DNA from: Cryptosporangium aurantiacum
Lineage (GTDB): Bacteria > Actinomycetota > Actinomycetes > Mycobacteriales > Cryptosporangiaceae
Length of the DNA stretch: 64,000 nt
NCBI RefSeq assembly: GCF_900143005.1
Contig: NZ_FRCS01000015.1
Span: 105,092-169,091, forward strand
Reading direction: 5' to 3'
The translations under genes were made by a program, and so were the position numbers. Below the pieces are notes generated by a model that had not been told where the DNA came from, did not search any database, and saw nothing but the letters and a program-made list of their open reading frames with translations. The stretch's first letter is position 1, and every line of letters begins with the position of its first letter. Of this stretch, positions 43,504 through 51,199 are shown in pieces.

Positions 43504-45344
43504 GCCGCCACCCCCGCGACCTCGGTGTCGAGGCGGCCCCAGTGGGTGCCGAGGATCTCCGCGTCCGCCTCGATCGGCACGCCGCGGTAGGTGCTGGTCA
43601 TGACCTGCGCGACCAGCCGTCGGACGTCTTCGGCGTCGGCGGTGCGGACGTGCAGGATCACCTCGTCATGGACGAACAGCCACAGCGCGGCGGGGTCGAG
43701 GCGGTGGGTGACGACGAGTTCGTAGACCGCGGCGACCAGCAAGTCCCTCGCGGTCGACTGGATCGAGTAGTTGGAATTGGCGTAGGACCGCGCCGGGTCA
43801 GCGGGGATCCGGCGGCCGGAGCCGGTGACCACAATCGGGTCGTAGCTGATGCGTTTGCCGTAGGCGATGACCTGCGGGTAGGTGCTCCGCCACCGGTCGA
43901 TCACGTCCGCGGCCACGTGCTCGGGAACGCCGGTCTGTGCCGCGAGGGCGCGGACGCCGCCGCCGTAGATGGTGCCGAACGTGGCCCGCTTGGACAGGGT
44001 GCGCTGTGTCGGGGTGAACGGCGTCCCGAACATGAGGGCGGCGGTGGCGTCGTGGATATCGACGCCGGACTCGATCACCCGCCACAGCGCCCGATCCCGG
44101 GAGAGCGCGGCGGCGACCCGGACCTCAACGGCCTTGAAGTCGCAGCTCACGAGGGTGTGTCCGGGGTCGGCTCGGAATGAGTGCCGAAGGCGCGTGTCTG
44201 TCTTTTTCAGCGTCTGCAGCGCCGGGCCGGTGATGCTCATGCGCCCGGTGCGGGCGCGGAGCGTATTCACCGCCGGATGCACCCGGCCGGCCGCGTCGGC
44301 GTGGGTGAGGAACGACCGCAGGTTGGCCATCGCGTTCGACGTCGCGGACACCCGCTGGCGGGCGCGCAGCAACGCCGTCGCCTCGGGGTCGAGGCGCAGC
44401 GTGCCCGCGTCGACCGCGGTCACGAGGGCCTTGAGGGTCTCTTTGGTGACCTGCAGGCGGCCGGTGTCGGTCCGCGGCCCGTCCACTCCTTGGCCTTCGA
44501 GCCACTCGGCGAACCGCGGAGAGCCGGCCGGAAAGCCGAGACCGTCGCGGATCGCGGCGCTCGCTGTGGCGTGTTCGGTCGCGATCTCGCCGAGGAGGGC
44601 GCGGGTGTAGTCGGCGTCGAGGGCCAGACCGCGGATGGTGATGCCGACCGCCTGCGCGGCCAGCCACTGTTCGACGGCCACGAGGTGGGCGAACGGCGCG
44701 CACAGCTGCAGCAGTACCGGGAGGAGGCGGCGGACGTAGATCGCGTCCATGCCGGCGTAGACCACGTAGGACGGGTCGTCGGCCGGAAGGTGGTTCCACG
44801 CCCACTGCATCGCCGCGTCCGCGGCGCGCTGCCCGACCGGGGCGAGGGTCTGCGCCCGGATCTGCAAAGCCGTCTCGGCCTCGACTAGGCCGCTATCGAG
44901 GTATCGGGCGGTGAGTCCCTTCAGCTTGTGTCCGGAGCGTTCGTCCGGCTCGATCAACTTCGACAACAGGTGGGCATCCACCACCCGCTGACCGAGCGCG
45001 ATTCCGAACGCCGACCACACCGCCAGCACGTCATAGGGGGTGAAGGTGACAAACCGGCGGTCCGGGTTGGACAGTATGTCGGCCACTAGCGCGTACTGGT
45101 GGTCGTCGGTCGGGTCGAAGACCCACGCCGTCGTGGGCGAGGCGAGTTGCACGAGGCGGACCCCGGCGTCCGGCCCGAAGTGCCCGGGGCCGCCGTCGAG
45201 GATCGCGCGGGTCTCGACGTCCAACCCGAGCACCGGATTCGCCAGGTCCGCCCGCACCGCGGACAGATCGAGCGGAGATCCGGCGCGGGGGGCGTAGATG
45301 GTCGAGGTGTGGCCGCCGTGTCGGCGGGTGTAGGTGCTGGTCAT
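43500..45344 (-). CDS. Family A DNA polymerase (3'-5' exonuclease and polymerase, no 5' nuclease)
   Basis: A 614-residue polymerase. Residues about 25-190 form the 3'-5' exonuclease, with the DxE motif GLDVETRAIL near residue 39. The polymerase domain has motif A VSCDFKAVEVRVAAALS near residue 405, motif B RTLSKRATFGTIYGGG near residue 452 and motif C WLFVHDEVILHV near residue 557. It is shorter than chromosomal Pol I because the 5' nuclease domain is absent, as in many phage polymerases. ATG 45344 follows GGAAGGACG and overlaps the SLOG stop. A replicative Pol A on an integrative element is unusual. Confidence 0.9.
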   Translation of the reverse strand: MTSTYTRRHGGHTSTIYAPRAGSPLDLSAVRADLANPVLGLDVETRAILDGGPGHFGPDAGVRLVQLASPTTAWVFDPTDDHQYALVADILSNPDRRFVTFTPYDVLAVWSAFGIALGQRVVDAHLLSKLIEPDERSGHKLKGLTARYLDSGLVEAETALQIRAQTLAPVGQRAADAAMQWAWNHLPADDPSYVVYAGMDAIYVRRLLPVLLQLCAPFAHLVAVEQWLAAQAVGITIRGLALDADYTRALLGEIATEHATASAAIRDGLGFPAGSPRFAEWLEGQGVDGPRTDTGRLQVTKETLKALVTAVDAGTLRLDPEATALLRARQRVSATSNAMANLRSFLTHADAAGRVHPAVNTLRARTGRMSITGPALQTLKKTDTRLRHSFRADPGHTLVSCDFKAVEVRVAAALSRDRALWRVIESGVDIHDATAALMFGTPFTPTQRTLSKRATFGTIYGGGVRALAAQTGVPEHVAADVIDRWRSTYPQVIAYGKRISYDPIVVTGSGRRIPADPARSYANSNYSIQSTARDLLVAAVYELVVTHRLDPAALWLFVHDEVILHVRTADAEDVRRLVAQVMTSTYRGVPIEADAEILGTHWGRLDTEVAGVAA

Positions 45345-45754
45345 CGGTCGTCCTTCCGGTGCCGCTCGACGGGGATTCCGGCGTCCTCGGCCAGCGCCGC
45401 GCAGCCGGTCGCCCCCGGTGAGCCGTTGCGGATGAACGCCACGCACAGATCGGCGCCCGCGGCGACCATCGCGGCGTTCCGTCGGTGTCCGGCGGTCGGG
45501 CAGTACTCACCGCGGGCGTTGGTGCGCCGGTGACCGGGCTGACAGGACTCCGCGCAGCTGCGCCAGTCCGCCGGATACGCCTCGACCAGCCAACCGCGGC
45601 GGGTCGCGTGCGCTGCGGCGGCCCGGTCGGCTCCGGCCGCGGCGCCGTGGACCAGCACGTGCCGGCCGGGGTGGTCGACAGTCGCCGCATCGAGCGCGGC
45701 GGCGATCCCCACGGGATCGCGCCAGGTCCGGGAGCCGGTGACGAGGATCCTCAC
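45341..45754 (-). CDS. SLOG-family (DUF2493/YspA-like) nucleotide-binding protein
   Basis: A 137-residue Rossmann-like protein, starting at GTG 45754. The motifs are RILVTGSRTWRD at the N-terminus and VLVHGAAAGADRAAAAHA near residue 35, both hallmarks of the SLOG superfamily that binds nucleotide-derived ligands. Family members include YspA and relatives found in mobile elements, and no catalytic role is established here. It overlaps the upstream gene (GTGA) and the downstream polymerase gene (ATGA). Confidence 0.78.
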   Translation of the reverse strand: MRILVTGSRTWRDPVGIAAALDAATVDHPGRHVLVHGAAAGADRAAAAHATRRGWLVEAYPADWRSCAESCQPGHRRTNARGEYCPTAGHRRNAAMVAAGADLCVAFIRNGSPGATGCAALAEDAGIPVERHRKDDR

Positions 45755-46137
45755 GCCGCCACCCCCGCCGAGGAGTCGGGGCGTTCGGCGGTGCACCGGT
45801 CGCAGGCGTAGAGCAACCGCGCCGCCCCGACCCGCCGCATCACGGCGCGGTGGGCGGTGCACCACACCGGCGCCGGATCGGGCAGCACCGCGGCCAACCA
45901 GTCGTAACGGTCGCCGACCAGCGCGGCCGAGAGCGGCGCCGGATCGGCCGCCCGGTAGGGCAGCGACGGCGGTTCCGGCTCGACCGGCGGCTCGAGCAAC
46001 GCGCCCTGCTCCCCGTGCTGAACCGGGCGCGGCAGCACGTCCCGGGGACCGGCCGGGAGCCGGGTCGGTGGGGTGAGGGCGGTGAGGGGCTCGGGGTCGA
46101 ACAGACCGGCCTGAGGTGTCGGGATCGTGCGGGTCAC
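45751..46137 (-). CDS. Hypothetical protein with CxxC, 128 aa
   Basis: Not recognised. It begins at GTG 46137 after GGGAGGTAA. The N-terminal half is Pro-rich and the C-terminal half has ALVGDRYDWLAAVLP and the cysteine pair LLYACDRCTAERP. This is the first gene of the coupled replication operon and shares a GTGA overlap with the SLOG gene. Confidence 0.5.
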   Translation of the reverse strand: MTRTIPTPQAGLFDPEPLTALTPPTRLPAGPRDVLPRPVQHGEQGALLEPPVEPEPPSLPYRAADPAPLSAALVGDRYDWLAAVLPDPAPVWCTAHRAVMRRVGAARLLYACDRCTAERPDSSAGVAA

Positions 46138-46188
46138 GGCGGTTACCTCCCTGGCAGCCGATCACGGAGTACAGACGCGGGGGTGCGC

Positions 46189-46228
46189 GGTGGACCGGCC
46201 CGGCCGCAGGTGCGCGGACCGGTCCACC
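46189..46228 (-). other. Intercistronic hairpin after ssb
   Basis: A perfect 10-bp stem GGTGGACCGG / CCGGTCCACC placed 9 bases past the ssb stop and before the ribosome site of the next gene on the minus strand. Confidence 0.6.
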
Positions 46229-46236
46229 GGCAGGGC

Positions 46237-46698
46237 TCAGAACGGGATCTCGCCGGTGTCCGCGGTCGCGGGGGTCGACCACGGGTCCGCGGCCGGGTCC
46301 ACCGCCGCGGCCGGCGTCTCGGTGGTGGCGCTGCGGGCGGCCTTGTTGACCCGGGCGGTCGCGAAACGCAGCGACGGGCCGACCTCGTCCACGTCGACCT
46401 CGTAGACGGTGCGCTTCTCGCCTTCCTTGGTCTCGTAGGAGCGCTGCTTGAGGCGGCCCTGCACGATCACCCGGGTTCCGCGCTGCAGCGTCTCGGCGGC
46501 GTTCTCGCCCATCTGCCGCCAGACGTTGCAGGTCAGGAACAGGCCCTCGCCGTCCTTCCACTCGTTCGTGGTCCGGTCGTAGGTCCGCGGAGTAGATGCG
46601 ATGCGGAACTTCGCCACCGGTGCCCCGGACGGGGTGAAGCGCAGTTCGGGGTCGTCGACGAGGTTGCCGACCAGGGTGATCACGGTCTCGTTAGCCAT
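46237..46698 (-). CDS. ssb: Single-stranded DNA-binding protein
   Basis: A 153-residue SSB. It starts [20 protein letters not shown] and contains the OB-fold segment [20 protein letters not shown] near residue 53. The acidic tail ends TGEIPF, the usual partner-binding C-terminus. The element's own SSB supports plasmid-like or phage-like replication. ATG 46698 is used. Confidence 0.93.
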   Translation of the reverse strand: MANETVITLVGNLVDDPELRFTPSGAPVAKFRIASTPRTYDRTTNEWKDGEGLFLTCNVWRQMGENAAETLQRGTRVIVQGRLKQRSYETKEGEKRTVYEVDVDEVGPSLRFATARVNKAARSATTETPAAAVDPAADPWSTPATADTGEIPF

Positions 46699-46748
46699 GA
46701 CGGTTTTCCTCCAGGAGTGGTGCCGGTTTGGACAGGCGGTTGGGCGGG

Positions 46749-47417
46749 TCAGGCGCCGGGCGCGTCGATGCGCGCGGCGACGGCGCGGGCGGTCTCGGCG
46801 AGTTGGGTGTTGGGGTCGATGCCGAGAGCGGCGATGCCGAGGCAGGCGCAGGTCACCACTCCGGCGAGGTAGCCGGCGGCGTCGATGAGGCGGTCGGGCT
46901 CGGGGTAGAGCAGCGCCGCGGCGGCGTGACCCGCGGTGGCCACCGTGTCGAGCAGCCAGTCGGTGACGTCCGGATCGGGCAGCGGCGTAGCGGTCTCGGT
47001 GTGGCCGTTGATCCAGCGCCACGCTTGGTAGGCCTCCGCTAGCGCGTCCACCGGGTCGCACGCGCAGCGCTCCGGCCCGCGCAGGTCCTCGTCGAGGCTG
47101 TGCAAGGCGGTCAGCGCGGAGAACGCGACGTCGGACAGCTCACGCGCCACGTCACGGCGGGTGGCGGTGACGCCCTTGCGTGGGTTCTGGCCGGTGACGC
47201 CGATCCACGCGGCGACCGCCTCCCCGGTCTCCTCGGCGACCTTGAGGACGCGCAAGGTCTTCCGCTCGATCGGCGGCCGGGTGTCATGCCGGTCGAGCCA
47301 CGCCGCGACGTCGATCACGGCGGTCGCCACGGCGAACAGTTCGGCTGTCGGGGCGAGCGCGCGGCTGCCCCACATCCATTCGGGAGGAGTGGTGGGAGTG
47401 GTGATGTGCTCGGTCAT
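46749..47417 (-). CDS. MazG-like nucleotide pyrophosphohydrolase
   Basis: A 222-residue protein. The MazG-type pattern [20 protein letters not shown] is near residue 55 and [16 protein letters not shown] near residue 90 completes the E...ExxE...D metal site. The C-terminal half has [14 protein letters not shown] and [15 protein letters not shown] 47417 is chosen, with AAGGGAACG upstream. MazG proteins hydrolyse NTPs or alarmones, which could help a mobile replicon keep nucleotide pools or suppress starvation signals. Confidence 0.72.
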   Translation of the reverse strand: MTEHITTPTTPPEWMWGSRALAPTAELFAVATAVIDVAAWLDRHDTRPPIERKTLRVLKVAEETGEAVAAWIGVTGQNPRKGVTATRRDVARELSDVAFSALTALHSLDEDLRGPERCACDPVDALAEAYQAWRWINGHTETATPLPDPDVTDWLLDTVATAGHAAAALLYPEPDRLIDAAGYLAGVVTCACLGIAALGIDPNTQLAETARAVAARIDAPGA

Positions 47418-47462
47418 GACGACCGTTCCCTTCACTAAAAGGTGGGGTGGAGGTTTGGCAGG

Positions 47463-47681
47463 TCAGGCGGCCACGGCGAGCGGCTGGCCGGTGTGTGGGA
47501 TCGGGAGGCGCAGGACACCGGCGGGCAGCGCGATCACGGTGGCGATCGGCCGGTGGCCGGGGTGGAGGGTGTCGTCGTGGGTGCCGGCGAGGTCGTCCGC
47601 GGCCTGCGGTGTGGGCTGGTCGGTGGAGAGCCATTCGCAGGGGCGGCAGTGCACGACGTAGCCGGCGGTGGCGGTAGGCAT
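47463..47681 (-). CDS. Small hypothetical protein, 72 aa
   Basis: Not recognised. ATG 47681 follows GGAGGCCCCG. It contains VVHCRPCEWLSTD near residue 10 with a CxxC pair, and ends PHTGQPLAVAA. It lies between the MazG-like and membrane Cys-rich genes in the leftward operon. Confidence 0.45.
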   Translation of the reverse strand: MPTATAGYVVHCRPCEWLSTDQPTPQAADDLAGTHDDTLHPGHRPIATVIALPAGVLRLPIPHTGQPLAVAA

Positions 47682-47748
47682 CGGGGCCTCCAAGCGGGTT
47701 CCGGAACGGGAATTTGGGGAGCGGGGGCCGCGGCGGGGCGACCGGGGG

Positions 47749-48030
47749 TTAGCGGTGGCGGGCGCCGAGGCGCAGGACGTGACCGGAGCCGCTGCACCCG
47801 CCGCAGTGGCGCATGGCATGGCGGTAGATCCGGCCGTGCTTCATGCCCTGGCCCTTGCAGGACCGGCAGGCGGTGTAGGGGTTCTTGCGCAGCGAGATCC
47901 GCCAGCCGAACCAGGCGACGATCCCGACGACGAACGCCAGCACGATCAAGCGGGCCAGGGCGGCGCCGCCGGTGTCGGTCGAGGTAGCGGCGAGTAACGC
48001 GAACGAGGTGGCCAGAGCGGCTTCGGGCAT
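47749..48030 (-). CDS. Small membrane protein with two DnaJ-type CxxCxGxG motifs
   Basis: A 93-residue protein with one membrane helix (LARLIVLAFVVGIVAWFGW) and then ACRSCKGQGMKHGR and HCGGCSGSGHVLR. These two motifs can bind one zinc ion. Similar small proteins accompany transfer genes on actinomycete plasmids and integrative elements. ATG 48030 is the start; the next gene upstream is traB, 265 bases away. Confidence 0.6.
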   Translation of the reverse strand: MPEAALATSFALLAATSTDTGGAALARLIVLAFVVGIVAWFGWRISLRKNPYTACRSCKGQGMKHGRIYRHAMRHCGGCSGSGHVLRLGARHR

Positions 48031-48108
48031 GGCGGTAGCGCCTCTCCGTGCGAAGGAATGATTCGGGTATTTCAGCGAGCTATCTGGTTACGCTTCGTGT
48101 CGGCCGGG

Positions 48109-48268
48109 GGTGTCCGGTTGGGGTGTCCGCCCCGGGTGTCCAGGTGTCCGTCCGCCCCCTGTCCGTCCGGATGTCCGTCCGCCCTGTCCGCCGAGGATCA
48201 AGGCCCGGACGGACGCTCTGAGACGGTGATTCGGGGGTGTGCCGACGGGAGCGGACACGAGGCGGACA
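48109..48268. repeat. TGTCC repeat cluster next to traB (candidate clt transfer locus)
   Basis: Seven direct TGTCC copies start at 48111, 48124, 48137, 48145, 48160, 48172 and 48185, mostly in the context GG(T)GTCCG. Two inverted GGACA copies lie at 48253 and 48264. An overlapping motif GTCCGTCC occurs at 48146, 48161 and 48173, with its reverse at 48207. The cluster lies within 190 bases past the traB stop. In Streptomyces plasmids the clt locus, bound by TraB through short repeats, sits close to traB. Confidence 0.55.
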
Positions 48269-48295
48269 CCCGGCCCCGCGGTCGGTGACGGTGGG

Positions 48296-50299
48296 TTATG
48301 TGTCGGGTCGGAGGGTGTAGCCGGTCGGACCGCTGCGGGCGTTCTTCTGCAGCCACTCGTGCACGACCGTCTTGCCGATCGAGTAGCCCTCGCCATTGAG
48401 CGCGGCGACTGCGCCGCGGACGCTCAAGCCCTCCTCTCCGGCAGCGCGGAGGAGCTCAACCAGGCGGGTTCGCCAGTCCGGCCGCGGCGTGGGGTCGGGT
48501 GCCTCGGTGGTGTCGAACAGGTCGGCGATCCGGTCGAACGTCTTGCGCTCGGCACGGCGGCGCTGCAGCTCGGCGAGGCGGTCGCCGATGTCCCCGGTCT
48601 CCCGCTCTGGCCGGTCGCCACCGGCGGGCCGCTCGGCGGTCGCCGTCGCCGTCCGGCCCGCGGCCGGATCCGGTGCCGCCGCGGTGGCGGCGCTGGGCGG
48701 AGTGATGCCGATGCGCTCCCACCGCCCGGCGTAGTTCGGCGACGAGTACGGCTCCGGTCGCCGGTCTGCGGTCGCCACCGTGAGGGCGTCGATGATGGCC
48801 GGGGTGATCCGCTCCCCGCGGAACGGGCGGCCCTCGCTGACGCGCTCCCGGGCCAGCCAGCCGCAGCCGACATACGGTGCGTCCTCAGGGAGGTACTTAC
48901 CACCACCGAACAGCGCGGCACCTTCTTCTTTGGCGTCCGGGCTGGTCATGAGCGCGCGGATCCCGGACAGCTTCTTGACCGCTGCGCCGCCGGTCATGTC
49001 CGAAGTCGGCCGTAGCGAGCATTGGATGACGTTGATCCCGGCCGACCGGCCGATCCGGCGCAGTTCGTCGATCAAGGCCTTGGCCTTCTTCGCCGCCGAG
49101 GAGTTGGCTTGGCCGCTGACCTCGGCGCCCTCGTCGATCACGACGAAAATCTCCGGTACCTCCGCGGAGACGGCGATCTTGTCGTCATCGATCATCAGGT
49201 GCTGCAGGTCACGCTTACGGCGCTTGGACTCCCCCACGGTGTCCTCCATCAGCAACACCGCCTCTTCGGCGGTCGGGGCAATCCAGTCCACGCCGGGCTT
49301 GGACGCCCGGCCCTCGACCCACGGGCGGATCCACGGCCAGGCCAGCGATCCGCCGGACAGGTCGATGATCCGGATCAGCGCGTCGCCGCACTTGTTGATC
49401 TCGGCGTTGAGTACCTGCAGCTCGTTGGACTTTCCAGCGTCCTGCGGGCCGCACAGGATCACGCGGGCGTAGCGGATGACCGCCTCAGCGCGGGAGCCGT
49501 CGCGGTGGAAGCCGAAACGCACCGGATCGTTGATGGTGCGTACCTCGGCGAGGTCGTCGAGCGGGTAGAGCCGCTCTTCGGCCATCGCGTCCCGTGCGCA
49601 CACCCGCAGGATCGCCGCGCCTCGGTGCGCGCCCGCGGTGACCTCGACCCCGCCGCCATTGTCCAGCCGGGCGTTACCCGCCAGGGCGTCCTCGTGGGGC
49701 TTGAGGCCGCGCCAGGTGTAGCGGGTCGAGGACAGGTCGGCGTGGACGTCGTAGCCGTAGCCGTTGGCCCACAGGACCACGCGGATCGCGCCGGGCGGCA
49801 GCGCGACCCGGCACACCACCCGGAGCCGCTCGCGCCACTCCTCGACCAGCCCCGAGACGCTGACCGATACGGCGGCGCGGACCTGCGCCCGGTCGGCGGG
49901 GCCAGCCGGGCGGCGCCGCTCGAACGCCGACGCGAGCGCGCCGACCACGAGGCCGCCGACGCCGAGGGTCACCCACGGCGCCCACCCGTGCCGCCACGCA
50001 TCCCCGGTGGCGGCGTAGGCGATCCACGACCCGCTGCACGTCCACTTGGACAGTCGCAGCACGCGGTCCCGGACCGGGTCGCCGTCCATCCACGCGACTC
50101 CGGCCGAGACCGCGCCGAGCACGGTTCCGGCGGCGGTCGCCCACCACGGGGCCATGTCGCCGAGCGCGGCGGCGACACCGAACACGCCGGTCGAGACGGT
50201 GCCGACCGCGGTGGTCCAGCCCGGTCCGCCGGAGCCGGCCGACCAGTCGAGGTAAGGGCCGTTGCGGGGCGACTGACCGTTGCCGTTGGAGCTGGTCAT
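48296..50299 (-). CDS. traB: TraB-type DNA translocase (FtsK/SpoIIIE-like)
   Basis: A 667-residue conjugation protein that would pump double-stranded DNA between hyphae. It has N-terminal hydrophobic segments (residues about 25-75 and 95-125). An ATPase domain follows, with Walker A VILCGPQDAGKSNELQ near residue 285 and Walker B IFVVIDEGAEVS near residue 390. A C-terminal winged-helix region begins near residue 600 (LVELLRAAGEEGLSVRGAV). In actinomycetes such a winged helix recognises the clt repeats. ATG 50299 follows GGGGAGAGGAGAG. The length is typical. Confidence 0.9.
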   Translation of the reverse strand: MTSSNGNGQSPRNGPYLDWSAGSGGPGWTTAVGTVSTGVFGVAAALGDMAPWWATAAGTVLGAVSAGVAWMDGDPVRDRVLRLSKWTCSGSWIAYAATGDAWRHGWAPWVTLGVGGLVVGALASAFERRRPAGPADRAQVRAAVSVSVSGLVEEWRERLRVVCRVALPPGAIRVVLWANGYGYDVHADLSSTRYTWRGLKPHEDALAGNARLDNGGGVEVTAGAHRGAAILRVCARDAMAEERLYPLDDLAEVRTINDPVRFGFHRDGSRAEAVIRYARVILCGPQDAGKSNELQVLNAEINKCGDALIRIIDLSGGSLAWPWIRPWVEGRASKPGVDWIAPTAEEAVLLMEDTVGESKRRKRDLQHLMIDDDKIAVSAEVPEIFVVIDEGAEVSGQANSSAAKKAKALIDELRRIGRSAGINVIQCSLRPTSDMTGGAAVKKLSGIRALMTSPDAKEEGAALFGGGKYLPEDAPYVGCGWLARERVSEGRPFRGERITPAIIDALTVATADRRPEPYSSPNYAGRWERIGITPPSAATAAAPDPAAGRTATATAERPAGGDRPERETGDIGDRLAELQRRRAERKTFDRIADLFDTTEAPDPTPRPDWRTRLVELLRAAGEEGLSVRGAVAALNGEGYSIGKTVVHEWLQKNARSGPTGYTLRPDT

Positions 50300-50324
50300 T
50301 GCTCTCTCCTCTCCCCGTGCCGGG

Positions 50325-50370
50325 GTGACCGGCCCCGGTCCCCGCGCGAGGAGCGCGGGGCCGGTCACCG
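50325..50370 (-). other. Intercistronic hairpin upstream of traB
   Basis: A perfect 13-bp stem GGTGACCGGCCCC / GGGGCCGGTCACC, starting 17 bases past the stop of the gene at 50,387 and ending 26 bases before the traB start. Confidence 0.65.
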
Positions 50371-50386
50371 GATCGGGTGGGATGGA

Positions 50387-51178
50387 TCAGACGTCGAGGT
50401 CGGAACGCAGGACGCCGGGCAGCTCGCCGACCGCCTCGGCGGCGAGCTTGCAGGCGGTCTCGGCCTGCTGGATCGCCGTCGTCAACCGCGGGGTCAGCCG
50501 CAGATCGGACTCGGCGATCTCCTGCAGCCGGCGGGCGCGCTCGTTGAGCGCCTCGGCCTCCTCGACGCCGGTGTCGAGGTACGCGGCCAGTTCCTGCATG
50601 TCCTGCGGCTCGCTTGCGGCAGCGGTCATGGGTGCCTCCTTCGTGAGGGTGGTGCTCGACGGGGACGGGGCGGTGCTGGTCGATGCGGTGGTGCCGGTCG
50701 GAGCGGTGTCAGTCGGGTTGGTGCTGGTTGAGGGGGACGGGGGGTCGATGCGGGTGGGTAGGGCCGGCTGGTAGCCGGTGTCGGTGACGACCGGGCAGAG
50801 CGGTTCGCCGTCGAGGTGCGACCACTCCTGCCGGGCCGGGTCGCCGCCTGCGAGAGCGCCGGTGCCAGCGCTGTCCGGCGGAATGTGCTCGACCGGTTCG
50901 TCGCACTCCGGGCAGACGTGCCGCACGTGACCCGGTGCGCCCGCGGGGTGCTTGGCCATCTCGTCGGTGAGCGTCCAACCGGCTTCGGTCAGCGCGTACC
51001 GGTCGGGACCACCGCCGGTGACCAGGGTGAAGACCGATCCCTCGAGTCGCCCGGGAAAGTCCCGGCCGTAGGCCCGCTCGGATTCGAAGTAGCCGACGGT
51101 GAGCCATCCGCCCATCGCGGCGGCGTGGGCGATGACGTCCCATTCCTCGCGGGACAGGTCATCGGGGGTGATCGCCAT
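50387..51178 (-). CDS. Hypothetical transfer-operon protein with duplicated C-terminal module
   Basis: A 263-residue protein with ATG 51178. The N-terminal part (residues 1-120) has a winged-helix-like segment ending ALTEAGWTLTDEMAKH and the cysteine pair CPECDEPV. A Ser/Thr/Pro linker follows, then an 80-residue helical module (residues about 190-263) whose end matches the C-terminus of the next protein on the left: ELAAYLDTGVE, SDLRLTPRL and LRSDLDV. A second ATG at 50629 has AAGGAGG upstream, so the module may also be made alone as an 80-residue protein. Confidence 0.65.
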   Translation of the reverse strand: MAITPDDLSREEWDVIAHAAAMGGWLTVGYFESERAYGRDFPGRLEGSVFTLVTGGGPDRYALTEAGWTLTDEMAKHPAGAPGHVRHVCPECDEPVEHIPPDSAGTGALAGGDPARQEWSHLDGEPLCPVVTDTGYQPALPTRIDPPSPSTSTNPTDTAPTGTTASTSTAPSPSSTTLTKEAPMTAAASEPQDMQELAAYLDTGVEEAEALNERARRLQEIAESDLRLTPRLTTAIQQAETACKLAAEAVGELPGVLRSDLDV

Positions 51179-51199
51179 GAGATGCGCCCTCCTTTCTGG

